64,000 bases of DNA, taken from the NCBI RefSeq assembly GCF_016616425.1, contig NZ_CP067101.1, positions 5,456,001 through 5,520,000 of the forward strand, written 5' to 3'. A model generated the notes under the pieces. It was not told the origin of the DNA and made no database searches. It worked only from the letters and a program-made list of their open reading frames with translations. Origin of the DNA: Bradyrhizobium diazoefficiens. Its GTDB lineage: Bacteria > Pseudomonadota > Alphaproteobacteria > Rhizobiales > Xanthobacteraceae. This document shows, one piece after another, positions 18,362-26,756 of the stretch. The position numbers and the translations under genes are program-made. The first letter of the stretch is position 1. Each line of letters starts with the position of its first letter.

Positions 18362-19270
18362 ATGGCTGATGCGAGCAAGGCAAACCCGCAAGGCGCCGAA
18401 AGGCTTGGCTATCTCGGCCTGGGGCTGATGGGAATGCCGATGACCCGGCGCCTGCTCAAGGCCGGCTGTCAGGTCACTGTCTGGAACCGTTCGGAGGGCA
18501 AGGTGGCTCCGCTCGTCGAAGCCGGTGCCAGGCGTGCCGTCACGCCTCGCGATCTCCTGGTGAACGCGGATATCGTCTTCATGTGCGTGACGGATGCGGC
18601 GGCGGTCGAAGACGTGATCTTCGGGTCCGAGGGGCTGGCGGCGGCGCCCGGCGCAGGCAAGCTTGTCGTCGACTTCTCGTCGATACATCCCGACGCCGCG
18701 CGCAACCTTGCAAAGCGATTGAAAGACGCCAATGGGGCCGGCTGGATCGATGCACCAGTTTCCGGCGGGACGAAGGGCGCCGAGGAAGGCACGCTTGCGA
18801 TCATGGCCGGCGGAGAAGCCGGCGACATCGAGAGAGTGCGCCCCTATATGCTGGCAATGGCGCGCCGGCTCACCCACATGGGCCCGACCGGCGCCGGACA
18901 GACCACGAAGCTATGCAATCAGGTGATCGTCGGTTGCGCGATGGCCGTGCTGGCAGAAGCCACACGCCTGGCCGTCAACGCCGGAATTGACGCCAATCGC
19001 CTGCCCGAAGCGCTCGCCGGCGGCTTCGCGGACTCCATTCCGCTTCAGCTTTTCGTGCCGCGAATGGTCCAAGGCATTCACTCACCACCACTTGGCCATA
19101 TTGCTACGATGCTCAAGGACCTCGATACGGTCGCCGACGTCGCGCAGGCGACGTCGACGCCGGTGCCGATGGCCTCGCTTGCGGGGCAGCTTTTCAGGCT
19201 GGCCAAGGCCGCGCGCGGCGCGGAAGCCGATGCGCTCGAGATCTACAAGCTGTCAGCAGCGGAGCACTGA
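18362..19270 (+). CDS. 3-Hydroxyisobutyrate-dehydrogenase-like NAD(P)-binding protein
   Basis: A 302-residue beta-hydroxyacid dehydrogenase. The nucleotide motif is LGYLGLGLMGMPMTRRLLKAG, the substrate motif is DAPVSGGTKGAEEGTLAIMAGG, and the catalytic Lys region is GAGQTTKLCNQ. It would oxidise a 3-hydroxy acid or reduce a semialdehyde. The ATG at 18362 follows a strong AGGAGG. It is transcribed divergently from the ABC operon across the variant palindrome and is therefore likely to belong to the same pathway. Confidence 0.9.
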   Translation: MADASKANPQGAERLGYLGLGLMGMPMTRRLLKAGCQVTVWNRSEGKVAPLVEAGARRAVTPRDLLVNADIVFMCVTDAAAVEDVIFGSEGLAAAPGAGKLVVDFSSIHPDAARNLAKRLKDANGAGWIDAPVSGGTKGAEEGTLAIMAGGEAGDIERVRPYMLAMARRLTHMGPTGAGQTTKLCNQVIVGCAMAVLAEATRLAVNAGIDANRLPEALAGGFADSIPLQLFVPRMVQGIHSPPLGHIATMLKDLDTVADVAQATSTPVPMASLAGQLFRLAKAARGAEADALEIYKLSAAEH

Positions 19271-19295
19271 GCCGTCGAGCGCGACCTGAGGCACG

Positions 19296-19856
19296 CTAGG
19301 ATGAGGTCTTCGCGTCGCCTGCGAAGAATCGGCCAAACTCCCCTCGCGCAAAGAGCAGCGGCTCCTTCGTATTGTAGGTGTAAGCCTCGACGGCGCCGAG
19401 AAAGATCACGTGGTCGCCGCCGTAGTAGCGATTGACGGAGCGGCATTGAAAGTTGGCAACGCTCTCGGCAAGCACCGGCGCCCCGCCGAGGCCCGGCCTC
19501 CAGTCCACGCCGGTGAATTTGTCGTCCGAGGACTTGGCGAATTTGCTCGCAAGGGCCTGCTGCGAAGCGCCAAGCACGTTGACCGTGAAATGGCTGGCGT
19601 TCTGGAAGATGGTCAGGCTCGCGGAATAGACGACCAGGCTCCACAGAACCAGCGGAGGATTCAGCGAGACCGAGGCGAACGAATTGCATGTCAGGCCGTA
19701 AGGCTTGCCGTCAGGCGCTGCGGCCGTGATGATCGTCACGCCCGTTGCATAAGTTCCGAGCGCATTGCGAAAGTCGCGAGGATCGATCAGCGAGTTGTCG
19801 CTCGCGAATTCGTTGGCTGGATCAGAAGCGGCTGGCTGCTGCGGCAGATCATTCAT
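19296..19856 (-). CDS. Flavin reductase family protein
   Basis: A 186-residue flavin reductase domain (FRNALGTYATGVTIITA near residue 30; TCNSFASVSLNPPLVLWSL near residue 60; the GDHVIFLGAVEAY segment). Such proteins supply FMNH2 or FADH2 to a partner oxygenase. The partner is very likely the monooxygenase ending 9 bp upstream on the same strand, giving a two-component system. Confidence 0.9.
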   Translation of the reverse strand: MNDLPQQPAASDPANEFASDNSLIDPRDFRNALGTYATGVTIITAAAPDGKPYGLTCNSFASVSLNPPLVLWSLVVYSASLTIFQNASHFTVNVLGASQQALASKFAKSSDDKFTGVDWRPGLGGAPVLAESVANFQCRSVNRYYGGDHVIFLGAVEAYTYNTKEPLLFARGEFGRFFAGDAKTSS

Positions 19857-19865
19857 CAGCCCGCC

Positions 19866-21095
19866 TCACAGCGTGAGATTTTCGGACGGTAGGCCCAGCG
19901 CCACGCGTCCATAGTTGGTCCCGGCCGCATCGAAGTTGAATGCGAGATGCGAGTTGATCGCATGCCCATCGCGGAACTGCCGCTGCAGCACGCCGGTCGT
20001 GAACAGACCACGCGCGCCGCTCGCGGCAAACAGCATCGAGACCGCGTCCGTACACAAGTTCACCGAAAAAGATCCATCGCGCCGATAGCGGGTCTTGGTC
20101 GCCATGTCAGGGATCTGGCCGTGCCGCGCGTCCTCCATGGCCTCGAGGCACGCCGACCGCATGATCAAGCGTGCGGCGTCGATCTTCGCCGAGGCCTCCG
20201 CGATCTTGATCTGAGTGCTTTGAAAATCGCTGAGCTTGGCGCGGTTGTAGGTCGAAATGCGATGACGTGCGACCTCCGTATAATCGTCGAGGCACGCTTG
20301 CGCATTCCCCAGCGCGACACCGGAGAGGACGTAAGGGAATAGCGAGAACACGGGCAGCGCATAAAGCGGATTTGGATTGACCTTGCTTCCCGGCGTCGGG
20401 CCGCCTGAGAGATCACCGACAGCGACCGTCATGTGGTCAGCCACGAAGGCATCCCTGACTTCCACATCGCAAGACCCCGTCCCGCGCAGTCCCGCGACAT
20501 TCCAGGTGTCCAGCACGTTGTAATCGTCTTTCGGCAACAGAAAGACGCGATACTCGATGCCGTCCGCCTCATCGTCAGAGTACACCACGCTTGCAAGCAT
20601 GTTCCATTCGCAGGAGGCAACACCGGAGGAGAATGGCCAGCTGCCGTGCAGCCGGTATCCGCCCTCGACCCGCGTGGCGCGTCCGGCGGGGAAAATGAAC
20701 GAGGATGCGATCAGTGCGTCCGGATCACGGCCCCAGACCAGATCCTGCGCCTTCTGCTCGAACATGCCGAGCATCCAGTGATGGCTCGCCAGATTAGCGA
20801 GATTCCAGGCGACCGACGCATCCGCTTGTCCGAGCAGCTCGGCACAGTCGACGAGAGCGACATAGTCAAGCTCGGCGCCGCCAACCCGTGCCGGTTGGAG
20901 CATTCGGAACAGACCGCCATCGTGAAGATCCCTCTCGGTTTCCGACGGGAGATGCCGCAGCTCCTCCGTTCGCGCCGCCCGCTCTCGCAGTCGCGGCACG
21001 AGGGCCCGGGCCTTCGCGACCATTGCCGCATAGGCGCGTTCGCCGGTTTCCGGCTCGGTGGGCTGACCCATGCTCGGCTTTCGACCAGGCGCCAT
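19866..21095 (-). CDS. Two-component flavin-dependent monooxygenase (acyl-CoA dehydrogenase fold)
   Basis: A 409-residue group D flavin monooxygenase. The acyl-CoA dehydrogenase fold is visible (RVGGAELDYVALVDCAE, PFSSGVASCEW, VAGLRGTGSCDVEVRDAFV, GARGLF), but the context of an adjacent flavin reductase points to a hydroxylase of the HsaA/IacA/pigment-hydroxylase type rather than a dehydrogenase. IacA-like members attack indole-3-acetate; HsaA-like members attack phenols. The ATG at 21095 has GAGGGA upstream; one eight codons later is an alternative. Substrate is unknown, but an indole or phenol ring would fit the island. Confidence 0.85.
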   Translation of the reverse strand: MAPGRKPSMGQPTEPETGERAYAAMVAKARALVPRLRERAARTEELRHLPSETERDLHDGGLFRMLQPARVGGAELDYVALVDCAELLGQADASVAWNLANLASHHWMLGMFEQKAQDLVWGRDPDALIASSFIFPAGRATRVEGGYRLHGSWPFSSGVASCEWNMLASVVYSDDEADGIEYRVFLLPKDDYNVLDTWNVAGLRGTGSCDVEVRDAFVADHMTVAVGDLSGGPTPGSKVNPNPLYALPVFSLFPYVLSGVALGNAQACLDDYTEVARHRISTYNRAKLSDFQSTQIKIAEASAKIDAARLIMRSACLEAMEDARHGQIPDMATKTRYRRDGSFSVNLCTDAVSMLFAASGARGLFTTGVLQRQFRDGHAINSHLAFNFDAAGTNYGRVALGLPSENLTL

Positions 21096-21213
21096 TCGAT
21101 CCCTCGCTTTCAAATACTTATGCGGCCGCCCCTTCGCCAAATCAAGCCAATGCAGCTGGCATCGATTCGCATGCCCGGCGATCCCTGATGCCATGGAGAC
21201 AGACTGCCCAGGC

Positions 21214-22482
21214 CTAAACCGGCGTCGTGGATCTGCTTGGACCAAAAACTCCCTTCTGGGTAAACTCCGTAATCCGACGCTCGTCATAACCGAGCAGACT
21301 GCGTAAGACCTCCTCGGTATGTTCGCCCAACAGAGGGGCCGCAACGGGGTCGATCGCGCCGGTCAGGGTCATGGTAATCGGCGGCTCGATGTTGGGCACC
21401 CATTCCGCTGTACGATGCGGAATCTGGTTCACGCGATGGCGCTCGCGAGCTTCGGGCGCGTTGAACCCCTCCTCAACTGTCCGGAGATAGCCGACCGGAA
21501 TGTTGGCAAGTTTCATCTTCGCCATCCAGTTCTCGAGAGTATCGCTGGCAAAGACCTCCGCAATGGCTGCGCGCAGGAGCTCCTTGTTCTCGGAACGGGC
21601 CTTGCGGGTGGCAAACTGCGGATCGGTGATGAGATCTGGCCGGTTGAACACCTCGACCACCAGCCGGCGATAGAGCCGATCGTTGGCGCAGGCCATGTAG
21701 AGCGGCCCATCGGAGGCTTCGTAGACACCGACGGTGGGAGAGCCGCTCGGTGAATTGCCGAACCGGCCGGGGTTTTGGCCACTGATGAGATAGGCCATGC
21801 CGTAGAAGCCGGTCATTCCCATTGCGACGTCGAACAAGGCGACTTCGACATGTTGCCCGCGGCCGAGCCGGTCCCGCGCCAACAGCGCCAGCAGGATGGC
21901 ATTACAGGCCGACATCCCCGTTGCCATGTCCACGATGGGCGGGCCAGTACGAACCGCCGGGCCGTCGGCAAATCCGTTGAGCGACATGAAGCCGCTCTCG
22001 GCCTGCGTGATGGGATCGAAACCGGGGCGCGAGGCGAACGGTCCGGAGCGTCCGTAGGCGGAGATCGAGCAATAGACTAGCCGTGGATTGAGCGGCTCGA
22101 CCGCCTCATAGTCGAGCCCGAACTTCTTCATGACGCCGCTCGAGAAGTTCTCCACGACCACATCCGCCTTGCGGATCAGATCGAGCGCGATCTCGCGAGC
22201 CTCCAGCACGGTAAGGTCGAGCACAATGCCGTGCTTGTTGCGGTTCAGGCTGAGAAAGGCGGCGCTCTCGCCGCCAATTTCGGCGTGCTCATAGGCGCGC
22301 GTATCGTCGCCGCCGTCGGGATTCTCGATCTTGATGACGTGCGCGCCAAAATCGGCGAGTGTCTGCGTGCAGGCAGGGCCGGCGACGACACGCGTGAAAT
22401 CGACGACCAGCAGACCATCGAGCGCAGTCGGCCCTCCCGTCGCCCGCAACGAACGTTCCGGCAATTGAGGCTTGTTGGGCAT
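21214..22482 (-). CDS. CaiB/BaiF-type (class III) CoA-transferase
   Basis: A 422-residue class III CoA-transferase. Family landmarks are LLVVDFTRVVAGPACTQTLADFGA, the catalytic Asp within PIVDMATGMSA, and the ARxRxE-type C-terminal helices. It moves CoA between carboxylic acids, offering an ATP-independent way to activate or recycle the pathway acid. The ATG at 22482 has GGGAG upstream. It is first in the operon with the two-component monooxygenase. This is the right boundary of the island: a strong terminator and prophage remnants follow. Confidence 0.9.
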   Translation of the reverse strand: MPNKPQLPERSLRATGGPTALDGLLVVDFTRVVAGPACTQTLADFGAHVIKIENPDGGDDTRAYEHAEIGGESAAFLSLNRNKHGIVLDLTVLEAREIALDLIRKADVVVENFSSGVMKKFGLDYEAVEPLNPRLVYCSISAYGRSGPFASRPGFDPITQAESGFMSLNGFADGPAVRTGPPIVDMATGMSACNAILLALLARDRLGRGQHVEVALFDVAMGMTGFYGMAYLISGQNPGRFGNSPSGSPTVGVYEASDGPLYMACANDRLYRRLVVEVFNRPDLITDPQFATRKARSENKELLRAAIAEVFASDTLENWMAKMKLANIPVGYLRTVEEGFNAPEARERHRVNQIPHRTAEWVPNIEPPITMTLTGAIDPVAAPLLGEHTEEVLRSLLGYDERRITEFTQKGVFGPSRSTTPV

Positions 22483-22593
22483 CGATGGCGCTCCCTTACA
22501 TCGGCTTATGGCCGCCGAATTTCCTGCAAGAGCAAACTTAAAGCCCGGCGCCGCCAACTTCGCAAGTGTTTCACCGGCATCGCCTGTAAATGC

Positions 22594-22627
22594 AAAAGCC
22601 CGGCAGCCGTCGGGCTGCCGGGCTTTT
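22594..22627 (-). terminator. Strong rho-independent terminator
   Basis: A 15-bp perfect stem (AAAAGCCCGGCAGCC with its complement) around a four-base loop, with T and A runs on either side, so it can act in both directions. It most likely ends the leftward prophage/acetyltransferase transcripts and separates them from the CoA-transferase promoter. Confidence 0.85.
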
Positions 22628-22715
22628 CGACGTCCTACGCATACAGGCTGCGCCCCACCTCTTATAAGCCATTGCAGCCCACGTTCCGCATCACGGGAAA
22701 CGCGACCCCACCCGC

Positions 22716-23144
22716 TCAGCGCAGCCACTTTCGCCAGTAAAGCGTATGCGACCAGGCCCAGGGCACCGCGGGCTCATAGAGCCGATAACCTGCCTGGATG
22801 AAGTTGTTGGCAGACACGGGATTGTCGGTCGTATCCGAAACGACACTGTCCCATCCATTACGCCGCCCCCTCGCCTCGATCGCCCGCATCAGCCTGATTT
22901 GAAGCCCGTGCCCCCAATGCCGCCGCAAGACTCCGACCCTCGAAAAATAGCCGCTATGTCGCACATGCGTCGACGGTACGACACCGGCAAAGGCGACCGC
23001 CTCATCGCCATGATAGGCCAGCCACCACGCCCCAAGGTCGAACTCGGGCATTGCGGCGGCATCGAAAAACGTCAACTGGTGCAGATCGGCCAGGGTGTCG
23101 GCAACGTCATCATCAGATGTATCGGCCATACGAATTCTGTACAT
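22716..23144 (-). CDS. GNAT-family N-acetyltransferase
   Basis: A 142-residue GNAT protein with the acetyl-CoA-binding pattern around RVGVLRRHWGHGLQIRLM (residues 70-90) and the C-terminal NNFIQAGYRLYEP. The substrate is unknown. It lies at the end of the prophage lysis array, 62 bp after the last membrane protein, and just before the strong terminator. It may be a phage moron or a host gene at the boundary. Confidence 0.8.
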   Translation of the reverse strand: MYRIRMADTSDDDVADTLADLHQLTFFDAAAMPEFDLGAWWLAYHGDEAVAFAGVVPSTHVRHSGYFSRVGVLRRHWGHGLQIRLMRAIEARGRRNGWDSVVSDTTDNPVSANNFIQAGYRLYEPAVPWAWSHTLYWRKWLR

Positions 23145-23206
23145 GGCATATCCATTGGCGAAGGATCATTCGTCCCGTCATGCGGCAACGTCGCCGTCGC
23201 GGCAGC

Positions 23207-23506
23207 TCATTTGCCCAGCGCGACCTTGACGCCGAGCCAAATGGCCCCCATCAGTCCGGTGGCGACCACCGTGATTACGGCCTTGAACGTATAACTCTGC
23301 GCCTGTTCCACGCTCTTCCGCCAGCGCCGCAGATGCTGGAAGTCAGCTCTAAGCTCCTTCCGATCGTCATCTTCGATTCCAAGAGAAGCCAGCACCGACG
23401 CCACCACCTTCAAGACGATCGCATCAATGCTTTCTTGCTGGAGCCTGTGCTGTTCGGCCAGCGTCTCGGCAACGATCGCCCTTATTTCGTCGTCTACCAT
23501 CTTCAT
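23207..23506 (-). CDS. Small phage membrane protein (holin-like)
   Basis: A 99-residue protein. Residues 1-65 are charged and probably helical (possible coiled coil in TLAEQHRLQQESIDAIV), and one hydrophobic segment lies at residues 75-97 (KAVITVVATGLMGAIWLGV). The ATG at 23506 overlaps the preceding stop by four bases. The position beside an endolysin and other membrane proteins suggests a holin or spanin-type lysis accessory. No family was recognised with certainty. Confidence 0.65.
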   Translation of the reverse strand: MKMVDDEIRAIVAETLAEQHRLQQESIDAIVLKVVASVLASLGIEDDDRKELRADFQHLRRWRKSVEQAQSYTFKAVITVVATGLMGAIWLGVKVALGK

Positions 23507-23886
23507 CGCTTGATGATCCTCGCAACATTCTCGAAGCCGCGCTTGGCGAAGTAGAAAGCAATGATCGTGTTGGATACGCTCGTCATCCAGCCGTCGTGCA
23601 GGTTGGTGGTACCGAGACCAAAACAGATGTCCCAGACGATCAGCTTGCCGAGCAAAAGGGCAACCAAGTAGCCCATGATCTTGTCGGGCTCGTACCAATG
23701 CCCGATCTCTGCAATCCGATACTGCGTAATTGCCTGTGTCTCAGCCGACTGCGCTGCGATCTCGGTGGCGGCGAGATCGGATGCTATCTTGCTCTCGACG
23801 TTGCCCGCCTTGAGCTTCGCTTGGTAGGCGTCGATCAAACCTTTGATGACGGGCCGGCCCAGGAAGCTGAGGATCGTCATCCACAT
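23503..23886 (-). CDS. Phage holin-like membrane protein
   Basis: A 127-residue protein with a hydrophobic start, a charged alpha-helical middle (residues 18-60), then two hydrophobic segments (MGYLVALLLGKLIVWDICFG and the VSNTIIAFYFAKRG region). It resembles the three-segment holin type found in rhizobial prophages. It starts with a TGATG overlap at the upstream stop. Confidence 0.7.
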   Translation of the reverse strand: MWMTILSFLGRPVIKGLIDAYQAKLKAGNVESKIASDLAATEIAAQSAETQAITQYRIAEIGHWYEPDKIMGYLVALLLGKLIVWDICFGLGTTNLHDGWMTSVSNTIIAFYFAKRGFENVARIIKR

Positions 23887-24113
23887 CAAGTCTTGGCCTT
23901 CTGCGAATTGTAGGCCGTCACGAGCGCCTTGGTTACAGCGGTCCAGAACATAATCTCGCCGGCACGCTCCTTGGACATGACCTGCGTGAAGTCCACCCCC
24001 ATCAACTGGTCGAGGTATTCAATTCCGACCGTGAGGACGCCGAGAGCCATAGCAACCAGAACCGTGATCCAGTGCCAGACCCAGAGAGCCGCGGCCTTGA
24101 GCTTGTCGAGCAT
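23886..24113 (-). CDS. Small phage membrane protein
   Basis: A 75-residue protein with one strong transmembrane segment at residues 8-32 (WVWHWITVLVAMALGVLTVG) and a second, weaker amphipathic segment (IMFWTAVTKALVTAY). It starts one base after the endolysin stop. Likely part of the holin system by position. Confidence 0.65.
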   Translation of the reverse strand: MLDKLKAAALWVWHWITVLVAMALGVLTVGIEYLDQLMGVDFTQVMSKERAGEIMFWTAVTKALVTAYNSQKAKT

Positions 24114-24114
24114 G

Positions 24115-24786
24115 TTATTTCCTCTTGAAGATGGCGTTGAGAATTGAGGCGATGGATGCCCCGAGAGACCCCTTGGCGGGATTGGTGACGGATGGAGCGG
24201 GTTGGATGGGGATGATCTTGGCGCCCGTGAACGTGATGGAAGGGTCAAGCGCCATCATCGAGAACAGCATAGCGACGCAGCCGAGTTGCTGATCAACGTC
24301 GGATGGGTCATAGACGCCATCACGGACGTACTTGCCGGATTTGTATTGATCGGTACCGGCCCAGAGATACGGAGAGGGGACGCCTTTGCTGGCGTAGCCA
24401 AGGCCGTTGTACATCTCGAGCGCGATCAGGACGCCGGCCAAAGACCAGTCCTTGCGCTTGGCCAAGTACGGATGGCAGTTGACCAGAGCGTCGGCCGCGG
24501 CCTCTTCCCAACTTCCAAATGGGCCTCTGCCGGCCGGAATATGGGTCGAGACCCTATCCCAAGGATCGCCTTGGGCGAGCGATCGGCCCCAATTCTGAGA
24601 GGATTCCCGCTGATGAATGACGGCGATAACCGCCCACGGAACGCCCGTCCTGGCCCCTACGGCCTCATAGCGCTTCTTGGCGGCAACCAAGGACTTTGCA
24701 ACGTTGTCGCTCAGCGTTTTGCGCGTGAGGCTGGCTTCCTGCCAGCGCCGTAGGCTCGCCCGCGTGAGGGCGTCAAAGTCCACCAT
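24115..24786 (-). CDS. Phage endolysin (lysozyme/transglycosylase-like)
   Basis: A 223-residue protein lacking a signal peptide. Residues 45-75 contain VPWAVIAVIHQRESSQNW, a lysozyme-type Glu context, followed by GRSLAQGDP and GPFGSWEEAAADAL; LEMYNGLGY near residue 135 is also typical of rhizobial prophage lysozymes. It cleaves peptidoglycan at lysis. A flexible C-terminal extension (residues 185-223) may anchor it. Holin-like genes follow immediately, completing a lysis cassette. Confidence 0.8.
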   Translation of the reverse strand: MVDFDALTRASLRRWQEASLTRKTLSDNVAKSLVAAKKRYEAVGARTGVPWAVIAVIHQRESSQNWGRSLAQGDPWDRVSTHIPAGRGPFGSWEEAAADALVNCHPYLAKRKDWSLAGVLIALEMYNGLGYASKGVPSPYLWAGTDQYKSGKYVRDGVYDPSDVDQQLGCVAMLFSMMALDPSITFTGAKIIPIQPAPSVTNPAKGSLGASIASILNAIFKRK

Positions 24787-24846
24787 GCTATTGCCTTATT
24801 TCGGGTCGTGGTGCTAGTTACCGCCCGTATTGCGGGCAGAGGATTT

Positions 24847-26142
24847 ATGGATCAGATTTCCGATTATCGGCGTCTCGCCGCCTCGGGGTGGCGTGGCGTC
24901 GATCTTCCAAGCCTTTTTGAAGCGGGCCTATGCGCCTCGCTCCTCTACGGCGCGAACCTGTACTTTTCGACAAATACGAACATCAATGACCCGATCGTCC
25001 CCATCTGGTGGCCGATCGCGAAGGATGGGATCCTAACGACTCTGTTCGGGTATCTCGTCGTCAAGCTGTGGCCGCCAAAGTCACTCACGCTCTTTTTGAC
25101 CGTTGCCTTCGCTACCTGCACGGCCGCGCTGTGCATAGTACGGTTCGGGATATCCGTCCCTCCCGTCACCTTCGCGAAAAACCTTGTTCTCTATTTCGCT
25201 GGAGGCGCTGTTCTCGGCGCCGCCATCGCTGGCAAGATCGCGCCATCCGAGATCGGAGAGCGAGTGTTGCGCGCCATTTCAATCTCGCTAGTGGCTAGCG
25301 TGGCCTGCACGCTGCTGCCCGTCCAACCACTGGATGAAAGGCTCTACGGCACCTACGGAAACCCGACATCGTTCGGCTTCTCCGGCTTTGCCCTGCTTGT
25401 TATCATCACGGCATTCCGACCCAAGATAGAGACGATTGCTGCGGCCTTCGGCATAGGCGCCATTTACATCATGGCCGGGTCTATCTCAGTGGTTGTCGCC
25501 GCCATTGCGTTCTTTCTCCTATTATCGATGGCAGAGTTGTTAAGTGGCGGCTCGGCGATGCGGTATGCTTGGCACCTGGCGGCCATCCCGGCTTCAATTG
25601 CCCTCCTCGGACCGATCTTCCATTATCTTCAATTGCCCGACTTCGGCTACGAGAGGCTGGCCACGCTTCTCGGGTCGGACTCGTTCAGGCTGCGAATGAT
25701 TGCTTTCACCAGCGTTAATGACGGCTTCTATCACCGATACGACAGCTTCTTCGTGAGCCTTTACAAGAACTTCGGCATCGCCCCGCTCTTGATGTACTCG
25801 GCTATCGTTGCATCACTCGCTTGGCAGTACATCAACTCGGCCAGAGGGCACATGCAGACCACTATTGCGGCCGGGCTCGCGTGCCTCCTCGTCCTCAACC
25901 CACTGCTGCAACATCAGCTTGAGATTTTCCCGACGAACCTCCTGTTCGGGGTTTTCGTCGGGCTCGGAGCTGTATGGCTGGAGCGATCAGATAATTCGCA
26001 ACAGCTTGGTTGCACATTAACAAGCCCGGATCGACGCAGGTTTCGCTCATTGACTAGACCTTTCGGCTACCATGGGTTGACACTCCCATTGGTTGCAGTG
26101 CTAGACTCCTGCCCGGCAGGGAGGCCGGAATGCAGGACTTGA
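24847..26142 (+). CDS. O-antigen ligase/polymerase-like multi-pass membrane protein (prophage cargo)
   Basis: A 431-residue integral membrane protein with about ten hydrophobic segments and a periplasmic-loop motif (LYGTYGNPTSFGFSGFALL) typical of Wzy/WaaL-type proteins. Its codon use is less GC-rich than the island to the left. It is on the strand opposite to the phage array, begins 60 bp from the endolysin start, and overlaps the NeuD-like gene by 13 bp, forming a two-gene unit. A likely role is altering O-polysaccharide linkage or length in the lysogen. The last 50 residues are not membrane-like and have no recognised domain. Confidence 0.72.
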   Translation: MDQISDYRRLAASGWRGVDLPSLFEAGLCASLLYGANLYFSTNTNINDPIVPIWWPIAKDGILTTLFGYLVVKLWPPKSLTLFLTVAFATCTAALCIVRFGISVPPVTFAKNLVLYFAGGAVLGAAIAGKIAPSEIGERVLRAISISLVASVACTLLPVQPLDERLYGTYGNPTSFGFSGFALLVIITAFRPKIETIAAAFGIGAIYIMAGSISVVVAAIAFFLLLSMAELLSGGSAMRYAWHLAAIPASIALLGPIFHYLQLPDFGYERLATLLGSDSFRLRMIAFTSVNDGFYHRYDSFFVSLYKNFGIAPLLMYSAIVASLAWQYINSARGHMQTTIAAGLACLLVLNPLLQHQLEIFPTNLLFGVFVGLGAVWLERSDNSQQLGCTLTSPDRRRFRSLTRPFGYHGLTLPLVAVLDSCPAGRPECRT

Positions 26143-26756
26143 TACTTGTGGGCGGAGGGGAACTGGCGCGCGTCATCATCGAGACGGCGCAATCTCAGGG
26201 GTGCTGGAACGTCATCGGCTTTGTGGACCCTGAGCCCTGTGAGGAGACCACGCGAAGGCTGCATGTCGAGAGGCTCGGGATAGACAAGGATTTATTGTCA
26301 TATCCACAGGCCAAACTCGTTCTCGGCGTCGGCACGATCAAGGTCAGCAACGCGCGACGAAATATCGTGACAAATCTAGACTTGCCGGATTCGCGATGGG
26401 CTACCATCGTTCATCCGTCCGCGTATGTCTCGCCATCTGCGTCGATCAGTCACGGCGCGATCGTTCTGGCCGGCGCCGTTGTTTGCTCCGGCGCATCGAT
26501 CGGCAGCCATTGCATCATCAATCTCGGCGCCAAGATCGATCACGATGTCCATGTCGGATCTTTCGTTCACGTTGCTCCGCAGGCGGCGCTTGGAGGCGGA
26601 AGCCACATTGAGGACGATGCCTATATCGGCATGGGCGCCGTTATCAGAGACCACCTGACTGTCAGTTCGCGAACCTTGGTAGGTATGGGCGCCGTTGTTT
26701 CGAAGCAATTTGCCCCCGGCAAGACGCTCGTTGGCGTTCCGGCTCGGGAGCTTTAG
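26130..26756 (+). CDS. NeuD-family sugar O/N-acyltransferase (prophage cargo)
   Basis: A 208-residue protein with the NeuD/PglD layout: N-terminal Rossmann-like domain (LILVGGGELARVIIE, VIGFVDPEP) and C-terminal left-handed beta-helix of hexapeptide repeats (residues 95-200, e.g. SASISHGAIVLAGAVVCSG, IGMGAVI, LVGMGAVVSK), ending VGVPAREL. It acetylates a sugar amine or hydroxyl. A GGGAGG site precedes the ATG. Its stop overlaps the convergent tail-collar stop by four bases. Together with the upstream polymerase-like gene it could remodel the surface receptor. Confidence 0.85.
   Translation: MQDLILVGGGELARVIIETAQSQGCWNVIGFVDPEPCEETTRRLHVERLGIDKDLLSYPQAKLVLGVGTIKVSNARRNIVTNLDLPDSRWATIVHPSAYVSPSASISHGAIVLAGAVVCSGASIGSHCIINLGAKIDHDVHVGSFVHVAPQAALGGGSHIEDDAYIGMGAVIRDHLTVSSRTLVGMGAVVSKQFAPGKTLVGVPAREL

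Noticed and set aside
21099..21116. Possible fifth operator near the start of the group D monooxygenase
   Set aside because: Only the right half (TCAAATA) fits; the left half is GC-rich and does not pair.
22628..22715. Search for a tRNA attachment site at the left end of the prophage remnant
   Set aside because: No cloverleaf sequence or direct repeats with the right flank were found; only the strong terminator is present.
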